The notes under the pieces: generated by a model
Told to the model about the DNA's origin: nothing
Seen by the model: the letters and a program-made list of their open reading frames with translations, nothing else
The model's database searches: none
Origin: Candidatus Melainabacteria bacterium
Lineage (GTDB): Bacteria; Cyanobacteriota; Vampirovibrionia; Gastranaerophilales; Gastranaerophilaceae
Length of the DNA: 64,000 nt
Assembly (NCBI GenBank): GCA_003258725.1
Contig: QHMG01000007.1
Location: 1-64,000 of the forward strand
Direction: 5' to 3'
Program-made: the position numbers and the translations under genes
Part shown: positions 34,809 to 42,856 of the stretch, one piece after another
Numbering within the stretch: the first letter of the stretch is position 1
Layout of the letters: each line of letters begins with the position of its first letter

Positions 34809-35087
34809 ATGACAGACGAAAAAGTTGTAAAATTAGGACAAAAACGAACTAAGAAGCCAAGTGAAACACAACACAAAAATCATGAAGAAACTCTTAACAA
34901 TGAGTTAGTTTATTGCAGTTTTTGTGGACGTCCAAACACAGAAGTATTAAAAATGGTTAAAGGTCCAGGTGTAAACATTTGCTCTGAATGTACAATGATT
35001 GCCGTGCAATACCTAATTTTAAACGATAGAATGCCATCAGCTGAGGCTCAAAAAGTGTTAGATGCAATCTGGAGGATTAGCAAATAA
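34809..35087 (+). CDS. Stand-alone ClpX-type zinc-finger protein, 92 aa
   Basis: Consists of a charged N-terminus and one C4 zinc finger like that at the start of ClpX: YCSFCGRPNTEV and VNICSECTMIA (C36, C39, C58, C61). No AAA+ domain follows. In ClpX this domain dimerises and binds adaptors and substrates. The start at 34809 (MTDEKVVK) is preferred over an ATG 18 bp upstream because GAGGT precedes it. First gene of a tightly packed plus-strand run. A Clp-N protein without ATPase lies four genes downstream, so both may feed one Clp protease as adaptors. That is inference. Confidence 0.87.
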   Translation: MTDEKVVKLGQKRTKKPSETQHKNHEETLNNELVYCSFCGRPNTEVLKMVKGPGVNICSECTMIAVQYLILNDRMPSAEAQKVLDAIWRISK

Positions 35088-35089
35088 TT

Positions 35090-36727
35090 ATGGAACAACT
35101 TAACAAAATTCAATTAAAAGCGGAAATTTTAACTGTAATTTCAAAGTTACAAACACTATCAGATGCATCAAAAGTTGATGAAATCATTAACGTATTAGAA
35201 GCTCAAGAAAACAAAAAAATGATTCTTGACCTATTAATGCGTGAATTTGTAAAGACAAAAGAGGACAAGGCTTTTATCATCAGCTATTTAATGCTTAAAC
35301 TTTGCGAAAAAGAACAATTAGAAAACGCATTATGGACCTCTTTAAAAAGCCCAATGGTAAGCGATTACAACAAGGCATTAATATTAAATTTACTAAGAGA
35401 TATGGGCAATCAAGTAAATTACAACGACATTGATGAATATTTTGAATCTCCTGAAGAAGTTATTGATAGTGAGACAAAAGAATTATTGCACACCGCAATT
35501 ATGAATCCAGAGGCTCAAATCGACTTTTTAGACTTTTTAGAAGCCTTGCCATATCAAGACAAACTAACACTTGTTGAATCGTTAGGCGACGATTATTCAG
35601 AAGATGCGTTAGCAAATATTTTAATCCCTGTATTTTTGCATGACCCAACAGCAAAAATTGCAAAAGTTGCGTTAGAAATTTTAAGCAAAACAAAATCACA
35701 ACTTGCACTTCATGCTCTTGAAGAAGCAGCTCAATATGTTGAAGATGATTTGTTACCACCAATCAAACGTGGAATTTCTGCATTAAAACTGTCTGGTGTT
35801 AGAGAAGATAATTCCCTAGAATTTTACAAAGATGTTTTATCAGACTCTCGCCCTTATGAATGTTATACAAGTTATCCAGACGGTCATGGCAACCAATCTT
35901 TAATATTTTCAAGAGAAAGAGATGACGAAAGTATTCAATTTGTTGCCGTTGTAACTAACGACAAATGGGGCATTGTAGACTGTTTCGGTTTCAACAACAT
36001 TACAAAAGAAGAATTTGAAAAAATTGTTGAACGATTCTATGGTGACAACGAAAGCGTTTACATCAATCAAACAGTTTTAAAAACTTTACTTGTAAATGCT
36101 GAAAATACAGTACACAAAAACGGTGAAATTGTTTCTTACGAATACATTTGCTGGAGAAACTTAACCGCAGATATTGCACCTGAACCTGTTCCAATTGAAT
36201 TTATCATGGAAGATAAGTTTAAAAAAGAGGCATTATCACAAGGTGATTTTGACAAAATTTGTTTATCAGACATTGCTCAAAAATGGTTCTTAGATACAGA
36301 CTTCAGCGATGAATTTGCAGATTTTATAACAATAATTAACAAAGAATATAAAAAAGAAAACTATGATATCAACTTAGACCGAGCTATTGAAGATAATTTT
36401 GACGAATTATTTAACAAAAAAGAACACAAAAGATGGACTAAGCGTTTCTTGATGTCAGCATATTTGAAATATCTTGCAAACGAAAAAGCAGAAGCTCAAA
36501 GATTGTATTCATTATATTTTGATGAAAAATTCACACACGAAATGCTTGTAAACATTGTTAGAAAAAGCATTTACGAATACTACATGGGCTTAAAATTCAG
36601 AATAAAAGAGGCTTCTGAAACAACAAATATCTTTGCAAGAAACAGAGAAGAAGTTAAAAGTGAATTTTCAATGGACGCTCTAAACCAAATTATTGGCGCA
36701 ATTGAAGACAAATGGGTTAAAGACTAA
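35090..36727 (+). CDS. HEAT-like helical repeat protein, 545 aa
   Basis: Not assigned to a named family. The N-terminal 230 residues are helical repeats of HEAT type (for example LANILIPVFLHDPTAKIAKVALEIL and LALHALEEAAQYVEDDLLPPIKRGI). A middle alpha/beta segment (about 245-330) includes SLIFSRERDDESIQFVAVV and DKWGIVDCFGF. The C-terminal half is helical and ends DALNQIIGAIEDKWVKD. No signal peptide or membrane helix. It starts 2 bp after the zinc-finger gene and overlaps ruvX by one base (TAATG), so it is co-translated with both. Confidence 0.82.
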   Translation: MEQLNKIQLKAEILTVISKLQTLSDASKVDEIINVLEAQENKKMILDLLMREFVKTKEDKAFIISYLMLKLCEKEQLENALWTSLKSPMVSDYNKALILNLLRDMGNQVNYNDIDEYFESPEEVIDSETKELLHTAIMNPEAQIDFLDFLEALPYQDKLTLVESLGDDYSEDALANILIPVFLHDPTAKIAKVALEILSKTKSQLALHALEEAAQYVEDDLLPPIKRGISALKLSGVREDNSLEFYKDVLSDSRPYECYTSYPDGHGNQSLIFSRERDDESIQFVAVVTNDKWGIVDCFGFNNITKEEFEKIVERFYGDNESVYINQTVLKTLLVNAENTVHKNGEIVSYEYICWRNLTADIAPEPVPIEFIMEDKFKKEALSQGDFDKICLSDIAQKWFLDTDFSDEFADFITIINKEYKKENYDINLDRAIEDNFDELFNKKEHKRWTKRFLMSAYLKYLANEKAEAQRLYSLYFDEKFTHEMLVNIVRKSIYEYYMGLKFRIKEASETTNIFARNREEVKSEFSMDALNQIIGAIEDKWVKD

Positions 36728-37134
36728 TGCATAAAATTATGGCTTTAGATATCGGCACAAAACGAATTGGAATAGCCATTAGCGACTATTTACATGTGCT
36801 TGCAAACCGCCATTCTTACATCTCTCGCACACCCGAAGCCTCTGCAATTGAGCAAATAAAAAAAATAGCCAAAGACAACAATGTTCAAGAAATTGTAATT
36901 GGTGTACCATACAATATGGACGGAACTCAAGGTGGTCAAGCACAAGATTGCATTGATTTTTCAAAAAATTTTGAACAAGACTTTGAAATTCACCAAGAGG
37001 ATGAACGCTTAACCTCTGATACCGCAGAAGAAAACTTGAAGCAACAAAAAGTTAATTTTCGCAAAGAAAAAGGGCTTGTTGACGTTGAAAGTGCTAGAAT
37101 AATATTAGAACAATACTTATCAAAAATAAACTAA
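36727..37134 (+). CDS. ruvX: RuvX/YqgF Holliday-junction resolvase-like nuclease, 135 aa
   Basis: RNase H-fold nuclease family involved in pre-16S rRNA processing and proposed Holliday-junction resolution. The first strand has the catalytic aspartate in IMALDIGTKRIGIAISD. Further marks are EIVIGVPYNMDGTQG, EDERLTSDTAEE, and the C-terminal VDVESARIILEQYL with the last acidic residue. Length is exactly that of the family. The gene overlaps the HEAT gene upstream by one base and lies 14 bp before DUF1292, an order also seen in other bacteria. Confidence 0.94.
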   Translation: MHKIMALDIGTKRIGIAISDYLHVLANRHSYISRTPEASAIEQIKKIAKDNNVQEIVIGVPYNMDGTQGGQAQDCIDFSKNFEQDFEIHQEDERLTSDTAEENLKQQKVNFRKEKGLVDVESARIILEQYLSKIN

Positions 37135-37148
37135 AGGAAGGTTATAAA

Positions 37149-37406
37149 ATGGCAGAAAAAAGAATTATTGAAACCGTTGATGAAAACGGAAATAACATTA
37201 AATTTGAATTGTTTGACATCATCGTATTTGAAGATCAAGAATACGCTCTATTAACAAATCCAGAAGTGGAAGATGACGAAAACATCGTCGTAATGAAACT
37301 TTTGAACGACGGCGATGGCTACACTCTTGAAACTATCGAAGATGATGACGAATTTGATAGAGTTCAAGAATACATTGAATCAATTGAAGACGAAACTGAG
37401 GACTAA
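37149..37406 (+). CDS. DUF1292-family small acidic protein, 85 aa
   Basis: Small acidic beta-rich protein of the YrzB/DUF1292 type: ENGNNIKFELFDIIVFEDQEYALL, then DENIVVMKLLNDGDGYTLE and an acidic tail. Function is not known, but in many bacteria it lies beside ruvX, as here. AAGGAAGG precedes the ATG. Its stop overlaps the start of the Clp-N gene by one base (TAATG). Confidence 0.88.
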   Translation: MAEKRIIETVDENGNNIKFELFDIIVFEDQEYALLTNPEVEDDENIVVMKLLNDGDGYTLETIEDDDEFDRVQEYIESIEDETED

Positions 37407-38764
37407 TGCTAGAAAAATTTACCGAAAAGGCAATCAACGTAGTTACAGAAGCTCAAAATCAAGCTAAATTGATGCAAAATGTGTCAGTTCAACCTGAGCA
37501 CTTTTTGTTAGCACTTGTAAAATTAGCAAAAGGTATATCATTAAATGTGTTTAGGACTTACAAAATGACCTTTGAAGATTTACATAAAGTTGTTGACGAA
37601 AAATTACGTTTTGAAAAATCGGTAAGAATTGTATCTACACCGCCATTTAGCACTGCAAGCAAAGACTTATTAAAAAAAGCGCTTGATATTGCTCAAAAAT
37701 CAGGCAATCAAAATATTCTTTACGAACACATTTTTCTAGCAGTACTTAATGACAAAAACTCTTATATACCAAGAATTTTAGAGCGTTTTAATTTTGACGT
37801 TTACAAGACAAAAGATTTGATTTCACGTTTAAGTCAAAAGAAAACAAAACGTCAACTTCACCCTGAAAGCGACGACAATTCAGGCTTGCCAGAGGAACTA
37901 CTTCAAACTGACAACCTGCTTTCTGGTAGTAAAGAAGTTTTTGATAGAGCGCTTTCAAAACTTTCAGCTTCAAACTACGAAATTTTAGGAACAGAGCAAA
38001 TTTTATCTTCAATCTTAGAGGATTCAAATACTGAGTTGACACAAATTTTGAGCAAATTAGGCTTAACTTCTGATATTTTTGAACAAAAATTGAAAGAAAT
38101 CACATCACGAAAAGATGAATTTGAAGGCAAACAAATTATTTTTACGCCAAACGCTTTTACGGCAATGAATTTAGCAATTGAAATGGCTAAAGAACTTGGT
38201 TCATCTGAAGTTACACCAACACACTTACTTTTAGGAATTTTAAAAACTAAAAAAGGTATTGCCTACAACATTTTGAAGAATTTGAACTTGTCAACATCAA
38301 CAGTTGAACACGAAATTATAAAACCAATTGAAAAACAAATGCCAGAAACGCTTACAATTATGAAGTTAGCAAAAGAAGAAGCTCGTAGAATTGGCAGAAA
38401 CACCGTAGGTACTGAAATGTTCTTGCTAGGTATTATTGCAGAAGGCTATGGAATTGGCTTTAGAGTACTTAACGAACTTGAAGTTACGATAAAAGACGCT
38501 CGACAAACCGTTGAGGACATTGTGGGTTATGGTGATGAATATTTTGACCAAGAAATTACCTTCACTCCTCGAGCAAAAAAAGTTCTTGAAACAGCATGGC
38601 AAATTGCTAAACGCAGAAATGAACCTAAAATTGAATCGGCTCATCTTTTGTACGCAATTACAACAGTTCCAGATTGCGTTGCGATGAAGGTGCTAGAACA
38701 ACTTGGCGTTGATGTCGTTGAAATTAAACAAGGTATTATTTTAGAAAAGCAAAGAAGTGATTAG
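37406..38764 (+). CDS. Clp-N repeat protein lacking an ATPase domain, 452 aa
   Basis: Six half-repeats make three Clp-N-type domains and nothing else. Repeat starts are FTEKAINVVTEAQNQAKLMQ (residue 5), FSTASKDLLKKALDIAQ (about 80), EVFDRALSKLSASNYEIL (about 178), FTPNAFTAMNLAIEMAKELG (about 250), TLTIMKLAKEEARRIG (about 315) and FTPRAKKVLETAWQIAKRR (about 390). Each is followed by an EHxxLAxL-type helix. The AAA+ domains of ClpC/ClpB, with Walker motifs, are absent. Such proteins may bind Clp substrates or adaptors as decoys or carriers, comparable with plant ClpT/ClpD-like proteins and cyanobacterial ClpN homologues. The mechanism is inferred. Overlaps tilS by 8 bp. Confidence 0.88.
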   Translation: MLEKFTEKAINVVTEAQNQAKLMQNVSVQPEHFLLALVKLAKGISLNVFRTYKMTFEDLHKVVDEKLRFEKSVRIVSTPPFSTASKDLLKKALDIAQKSGNQNILYEHIFLAVLNDKNSYIPRILERFNFDVYKTKDLISRLSQKKTKRQLHPESDDNSGLPEELLQTDNLLSGSKEVFDRALSKLSASNYEILGTEQILSSILEDSNTELTQILSKLGLTSDIFEQKLKEITSRKDEFEGKQIIFTPNAFTAMNLAIEMAKELGSSEVTPTHLLLGILKTKKGIAYNILKNLNLSTSTVEHEIIKPIEKQMPETLTIMKLAKEEARRIGRNTVGTEMFLLGIIAEGYGIGFRVLNELEVTIKDARQTVEDIVGYGDEYFDQEITFTPRAKKVLETAWQIAKRRNEPKIESAHLLYAITTVPDCVAMKVLEQLGVDVVEIKQGIILEKQRSD

Positions 38765-40097
38765 GCATATTGAAAAATTCCTTAAAAGTTACAATCTAAT
38801 CGCAGAAAATTCAGTTTTTGCGGTCGGATTTTCGGGTGGATACGACTCCATGACTCTTTTGGATATTTTAAATAATTTATCTAAGACTTATCACTTTAAA
38901 CTTATTGCCCTACACCTTAACCACAATTGGAGAGGTGAAGAAAGTGAAGCTGAGGCGCAAAATTGCGCGCAATTTTGCGCCGAAAAAGGTATTGAATTTT
39001 ATACAGAAACACTTGATGTAAACGAAAAACATACCGAAACCCACGCAAGAGAACTTCGATATCAATTCTTTAATAATGCAATAAAAAAATTGGGTATAAC
39101 AGCATTATTTACAGCACACACCAAAAGTGATACAGCTGAAACTCTTGTTTATAGAATGATTAAAGGTACAGGCATTAAAGGATTACAAGGAATTTCGCCT
39201 AAATTGAGCAAAATTTACCGCCCTATGCTTGATATCTCACGCTCTGAAATTGAAGAATATTGCAAACAAAATGGTTTGAACCCTAATTTTGACAGCTCAA
39301 ATAACAATAATAATTATGCTAGAAACTTTATAAGAAACGAAGTTTTGCCCAAATTTAAACAAATAAATTCAAACTACGAAGATGCTTTAAATTCGTTGTC
39401 AATTCTAGCTTTTGAAGAAGAACAAATTATTAAAGAATACATAAAATCATTAGATTTATACGAAAACGACAAAATTCTATCGCAAAAGTTTAAAAATTTG
39501 TCAACACAAATGCAAAAAAGAATTGTGTATGAAATCTACGTAAAACATGATTTTGAATATACGCAAGAGCGAATTTTAAACACTTTAAAATTTATAAATG
39601 AAAATATTACATCCAAAAGTGGTAAAAAATGTTCAATAAATGCAACTCACTGGCTTTTTGTGAACGAAAAACATATTGAAGTGTTAACTAATCAAATAAA
39701 AAATACAGATGTCTTAAAAATTACCTCAGAAGGCACTTATAAATTTGGTGATTATGAATTTTCTATAAAAAAAACTCAAGAAAAATTTCAAAAATTTCCA
39801 AACGATTCTGATTTTAAAGCGTACATTGAACTCAATGAGCCAATAAATTTTGAACTTAGAACTCGCAGAGATGGCGATAGAATTACTCCACTAGGCTCTA
39901 AAGGTGAAATGAAATTAAAAAAATATTTAATCTCCAAAAATATTCCTCAACACGAAAAAGACAAAATTATTTTGCTTTGTAAAGAGGGTAAAATCCTTTG
40001 GGTAAGCGGTTATGGACTATGTGAAGATTTAAAAGTTGTCAACAGTTGCACACATGTGCTAACATTAAAGAAAAGCAGGTTAGGTGGTAAATTATGA
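38757..40097 (+). CDS. tilS: tRNA(Ile)-lysidine synthase TilS, 446 aa
   Basis: Converts C34 of the CAU-anticodon isoleucine tRNA to lysidine using ATP and lysine. The PP-loop is SGGYDS (26-31) in FAVGFSGGYDSMTLLDIL. The substrate region includes HNWRGEESEAEAQNCA, FTAHTKSDTAETLVYRMIKGTGIKGLQGI and YARNFIRNEVLP. The C-terminal domain (RRDGDRITPLGSKGEMKLKKYL) is present, so it is the long form. The start is GTG, 8 bp inside the Clp-N gene. Overlaps hpt by 4 bp (ATGA), the widespread tilS-hpt pairing. Confidence 0.95.
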   Translation: MIRHIEKFLKSYNLIAENSVFAVGFSGGYDSMTLLDILNNLSKTYHFKLIALHLNHNWRGEESEAEAQNCAQFCAEKGIEFYTETLDVNEKHTETHARELRYQFFNNAIKKLGITALFTAHTKSDTAETLVYRMIKGTGIKGLQGISPKLSKIYRPMLDISRSEIEEYCKQNGLNPNFDSSNNNNNYARNFIRNEVLPKFKQINSNYEDALNSLSILAFEEEQIIKEYIKSLDLYENDKILSQKFKNLSTQMQKRIVYEIYVKHDFEYTQERILNTLKFINENITSKSGKKCSINATHWLFVNEKHIEVLTNQIKNTDVLKITSEGTYKFGDYEFSIKKTQEKFQKFPNDSDFKAYIELNEPINFELRTRRDGDRITPLGSKGEMKLKKYLISKNIPQHEKDKIILLCKEGKILWVSGYGLCEDLKVVNSCTHVLTLKKSRLGGKL

Positions 40098-40633
40098 TAA
40101 AAATGATAACAGAAAGCGATTTGAAGGTTTTAATTCCAGAAGATGAGCTTCAACATAGAATTAAACTTTTAGGCGAAGAATTAAACCAATTTTACAATGG
40201 CGAAGAACTTTACGTAATCAGCGTTTTAAAAGGTTCTGTAATGTTTACTGTAGATTTAGTAAAACATTTAAAAATGCCTTTAAATATGAATTTCATAAGA
40301 CTTTCAAGCTACGGTTCTGGCTTTACTTCAACAGGTAAAGTTAATGCCGTTGATATATCTTTACCAGATTTGAACGACAAAAATGTTTTAATCGTTGAAG
40401 ACATCATTGATACAGGTTTGACTGCAAAATTCTTAATTGACTTTATGCATTTAAATTTCAAAACAAAAACTTTGAAATTCTGCTCACTTCTTGATAAAAA
40501 AGAAACAAGAAAGACTGAAATTCAACCAGATTACCATTGTTTTGAAATAGGCAATCAGTTTGTTGTTGGCTACGGCTTAGATTACGACGGATTTTACAGA
40601 AATCTTCCATATATCGGATACGTTGAAGTTTAA
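40094..40633 (+). CDS. hpt: Hypoxanthine phosphoribosyltransferase, 179 aa
   Basis: Purine salvage enzyme making IMP/GMP from base and PRPP. The PRPP loop is VLIVEDIIDTGLTAKF (about 98-113). Other marks are VISVLKGSVMFTVDL, FIRLSSYGSG and the late VGYGLDYDGFYRNLPYIG. Length is normal. Overlaps tilS by 4 bp and has AGGTGG before the ATG; an alternative ATG lies 9 bp downstream. In many bacteria ftsH follows tilS-hpt. Here a histidine kinase follows after 2 bp. Confidence 0.95.
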   Translation: MIKMITESDLKVLIPEDELQHRIKLLGEELNQFYNGEELYVISVLKGSVMFTVDLVKHLKMPLNMNFIRLSSYGSGFTSTGKVNAVDISLPDLNDKNVLIVEDIIDTGLTAKFLIDFMHLNFKTKTLKFCSLLDKKETRKTEIQPDYHCFEIGNQFVVGYGLDYDGFYRNLPYIGYVEV

Positions 40634-40635
40634 TA

Positions 40636-41901
40636 ATGCAAGAAAAGATTTACAAAGATACGTTAAATTTAATTCCGAAACTGTTTTCGGTTGAGTTTTC
40701 ATTGAATAACGGTGAAGCGTTTTTTAAAATGCTGAAAAAAGTTATTGATTTTGAAGATTGCTATGTATTTTTGCTAAATTCAGAAGATATTCAGCTAAAA
40801 CTCACTCATAATAACCAATCCGACATAGAGCCCGACAAAACGGTCGATATTTCAACAAATTTGGCTAAAAAACTTTTTGAAAACAAATCAGAAATTTTAG
40901 GCAAAAAGTCGGAATTAATCAGCCTTTTAGGGCTAAAATCAGAGAATTATTTAATCTCTAAACTTGCAATTAGAGAAACCGTTTTCGGCTTTTTGTTAGT
41001 AGGTCGCCCTCACGAGTTCAAAAAGAATGATTTAACTATAATTGACAGTATTACAAGTGTTTTGTCTTACAAAATTAAAGATTTAGAACTTTCAAATGTA
41101 TTCAAAATTCAATTGAAGGCACTAAAAAACGCAGTTCAAGAAACAAATGACGCTTATCGTACAATAAAAAGTCAAAATAAAAAAATTGTAGCCGCAGACA
41201 AGATTAAAAACGAATTTTTAGCAAGCGTTTCGCACGAATTAAGAACCCCCCTTAACGCTATCATCGGTTTTTCGGACATTTTGACATCACAAGTTTATGG
41301 TGATTTGAACAACAAACAAGTCACATACGTTAAAGATATTCAAATTGCGGGGATTCAATTGCTAGGAATGGTAAACGAAATTCTAGACATTTCAAAGATT
41401 GAGGCAAATGCGATTAAACTTGTCAAACGTTATTTTGAAGTTTCTCGACCAGTCATTGAAACTTGCAATATCTTGATGCCGTTAATTAAAAACAAAAATA
41501 TAAATCTAAGTTATCACATTGACAAGGATATTGATATTTTTGCAGATTATCAAAAAATTCAACAGGTTTTATACAATTTATTGAGTAATGCAATAAAATA
41601 CACTCCAGATAAGGGTTCTATTGTAATAACAGTTACAAACACAGCAAAAAAAGTGAAGTTTAGTATAAAAGATAGCGGTATCGGTATTGATAAAAAAGAC
41701 CAAAAACGAATTTTCGGTAAATTCGTGCAACTTGAAGATGCATTTTATAAAAAAGAAACCTCAACTGGGCTAGGCTTAACAATTACAAAACAACTTGTTG
41801 AAATGCATAAAGGTACAATAAAAATTATCAGCGAAAAGGGTAAAGGTGCTGAATTTATAGTTACGCTTCCAATTGAGCTTGTTGAAGAACCTCTTGCCTA
41901 A
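40636..41901 (+). CDS. Soluble histidine kinase with GAF-like N-domain, 421 aa
   Basis: Cytoplasmic two-component kinase. There is no membrane segment. The N-terminal about 150 residues look like a GAF-type sensor (ISKLAIRETVFGFLLVGRPHEF). A coiled coil (about 155-190) leads into FLASVSHELRTPLNAIIGFSDIL, phosphoacceptor H200. The catalytic domain has QVLYNLLSNAIKYTPD, KDSGIGIDKKD and TSTGLGLTI. No response regulator or receiver domain is adjacent. It starts 2 bp after hpt. Its last 41 bp overlap the convergent dusB coding region. Confidence 0.9.
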   Translation: MQEKIYKDTLNLIPKLFSVEFSLNNGEAFFKMLKKVIDFEDCYVFLLNSEDIQLKLTHNNQSDIEPDKTVDISTNLAKKLFENKSEILGKKSELISLLGLKSENYLISKLAIRETVFGFLLVGRPHEFKKNDLTIIDSITSVLSYKIKDLELSNVFKIQLKALKNAVQETNDAYRTIKSQNKKIVAADKIKNEFLASVSHELRTPLNAIIGFSDILTSQVYGDLNNKQVTYVKDIQIAGIQLLGMVNEILDISKIEANAIKLVKRYFEVSRPVIETCNILMPLIKNKNINLSYHIDKDIDIFADYQKIQQVLYNLLSNAIKYTPDKGSIVITVTNTAKKVKFSIKDSGIGIDKKDQKRIFGKFVQLEDAFYKKETSTGLGLTITKQLVEMHKGTIKIISEKGKGAEFIVTLPIELVEEPLA

Positions 41902-42856
41902 TTCTTGTCAAAGCGGTAATCATCTCTGGATAGGTATCTATGCGAACAAGTTCAGCTCTGTATTTTGCCGCATTTCTCACACCTGAAATATAGTATCCGT
42001 AAAGTTTTCTAATACATTTAATTCCAACATCTTCACCTCTAAGTGAAATTTCACCTTCTAAGTGTCTTAGTAATGTTTCAATTTTTTCTTCAATTGTCGG
42101 TGCAGAAATTCTCACTCCTTCATTTAAGAATTTTTCTATTCGGTAAGGTAGTGTGATATCGCCTAAAACTCCTCTACCTACGGCAATTCCGTCAGCACCT
42201 GAAAGTTCTAAACACTTTTCTGCATCTTCAAGAGAAGTAACGTCACCATTTGCAAAAACTGGAACATCAACTGCAGATTTTAAATCCTTAATTTTCGCCC
42301 AATCAGCTTGACCAGAATACATTTGAGAACGAGTTCTAGCATGAATTGTAATAAAATCAGCGCCAGCTTCTTGCATTTTTATCCCATAATCAACATAATT
42401 CATAGTGTCTGCGGTAAACCCTAGGCGAAACTTAACGCTTAATGGGCAATCAATAACCTCCTTCATTGCCCTTACGATATCTTGAGCAAGTTCTGGAGTC
42501 CGCATTAAGGCTGAGCCGTCACCGGCATTAATAACTTTTTTTACAGGACACCCCATGTTAACATCAATGATATCAGCTCTTGGCGCTAAATATTTAGCCG
42601 CTTGAGCCATTAATTCAGGTTTGTGACCTGATATTTGATACGCAATAGGTGAATCATATTCAGATTTTTGAATAATAGCGCAATCATGTACGTTACGAAG
42701 CCCCTCAGAACTAATCATTTCTGTTGTTATAAGGCAAGTTTTTGAATATTCTCTAATTAGTTTACGAAGAACAATATCAGTAATCCCTGCCATCGGAGCA
42801 AGGGATACTTTAAACTTTTTCAAATCCTCACGAGTTAATCTATTTTTTTGGTGCAT
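41861..42856 (-). CDS. dusB: tRNA-dihydrouridine synthase (DusB type), 331 aa
   Basis: Flavin enzyme reducing uridine to dihydrouridine in tRNA. FMN-binding TIM barrel begins LAPMAGITD (about 19-27). The catalytic cysteine is C103 in DVNMGCPVKKVINAGDGSALM. Further marks are HARTRSQMYSGQADW and ADGIAVGRGVLG. The C-terminal helical tRNA-binding domain is present. The N-terminus overlaps the end of the upstream TPR gene by 17 bp, so translation is coupled. The C-terminal end overlaps the kinase gene by 41 bp on the opposite strand. Confidence 0.94.
   Translation of the reverse strand: MHQKNRLTREDLKKFKVSLAPMAGITDIVLRKLIREYSKTCLITTEMISSEGLRNVHDCAIIQKSEYDSPIAYQISGHKPELMAQAAKYLAPRADIIDVNMGCPVKKVINAGDGSALMRTPELAQDIVRAMKEVIDCPLSVKFRLGFTADTMNYVDYGIKMQEAGADFITIHARTRSQMYSGQADWAKIKDLKSAVDVPVFANGDVTSLEDAEKCLELSGADGIAVGRGVLGDITLPYRIEKFLNEGVRISAPTIEEKIETLLRHLEGEISLRGEDVGIKCIRKLYGYYISGVRNAAKYRAELVRIDTYPEMITALTRIRQEVLQQAQLEA

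Noticed and set aside
37406..38764. ClpC/ClpB ATPase annotation
   Set aside because: No Walker A or B motif anywhere in 452 residues; all of it is Clp-N repeats.
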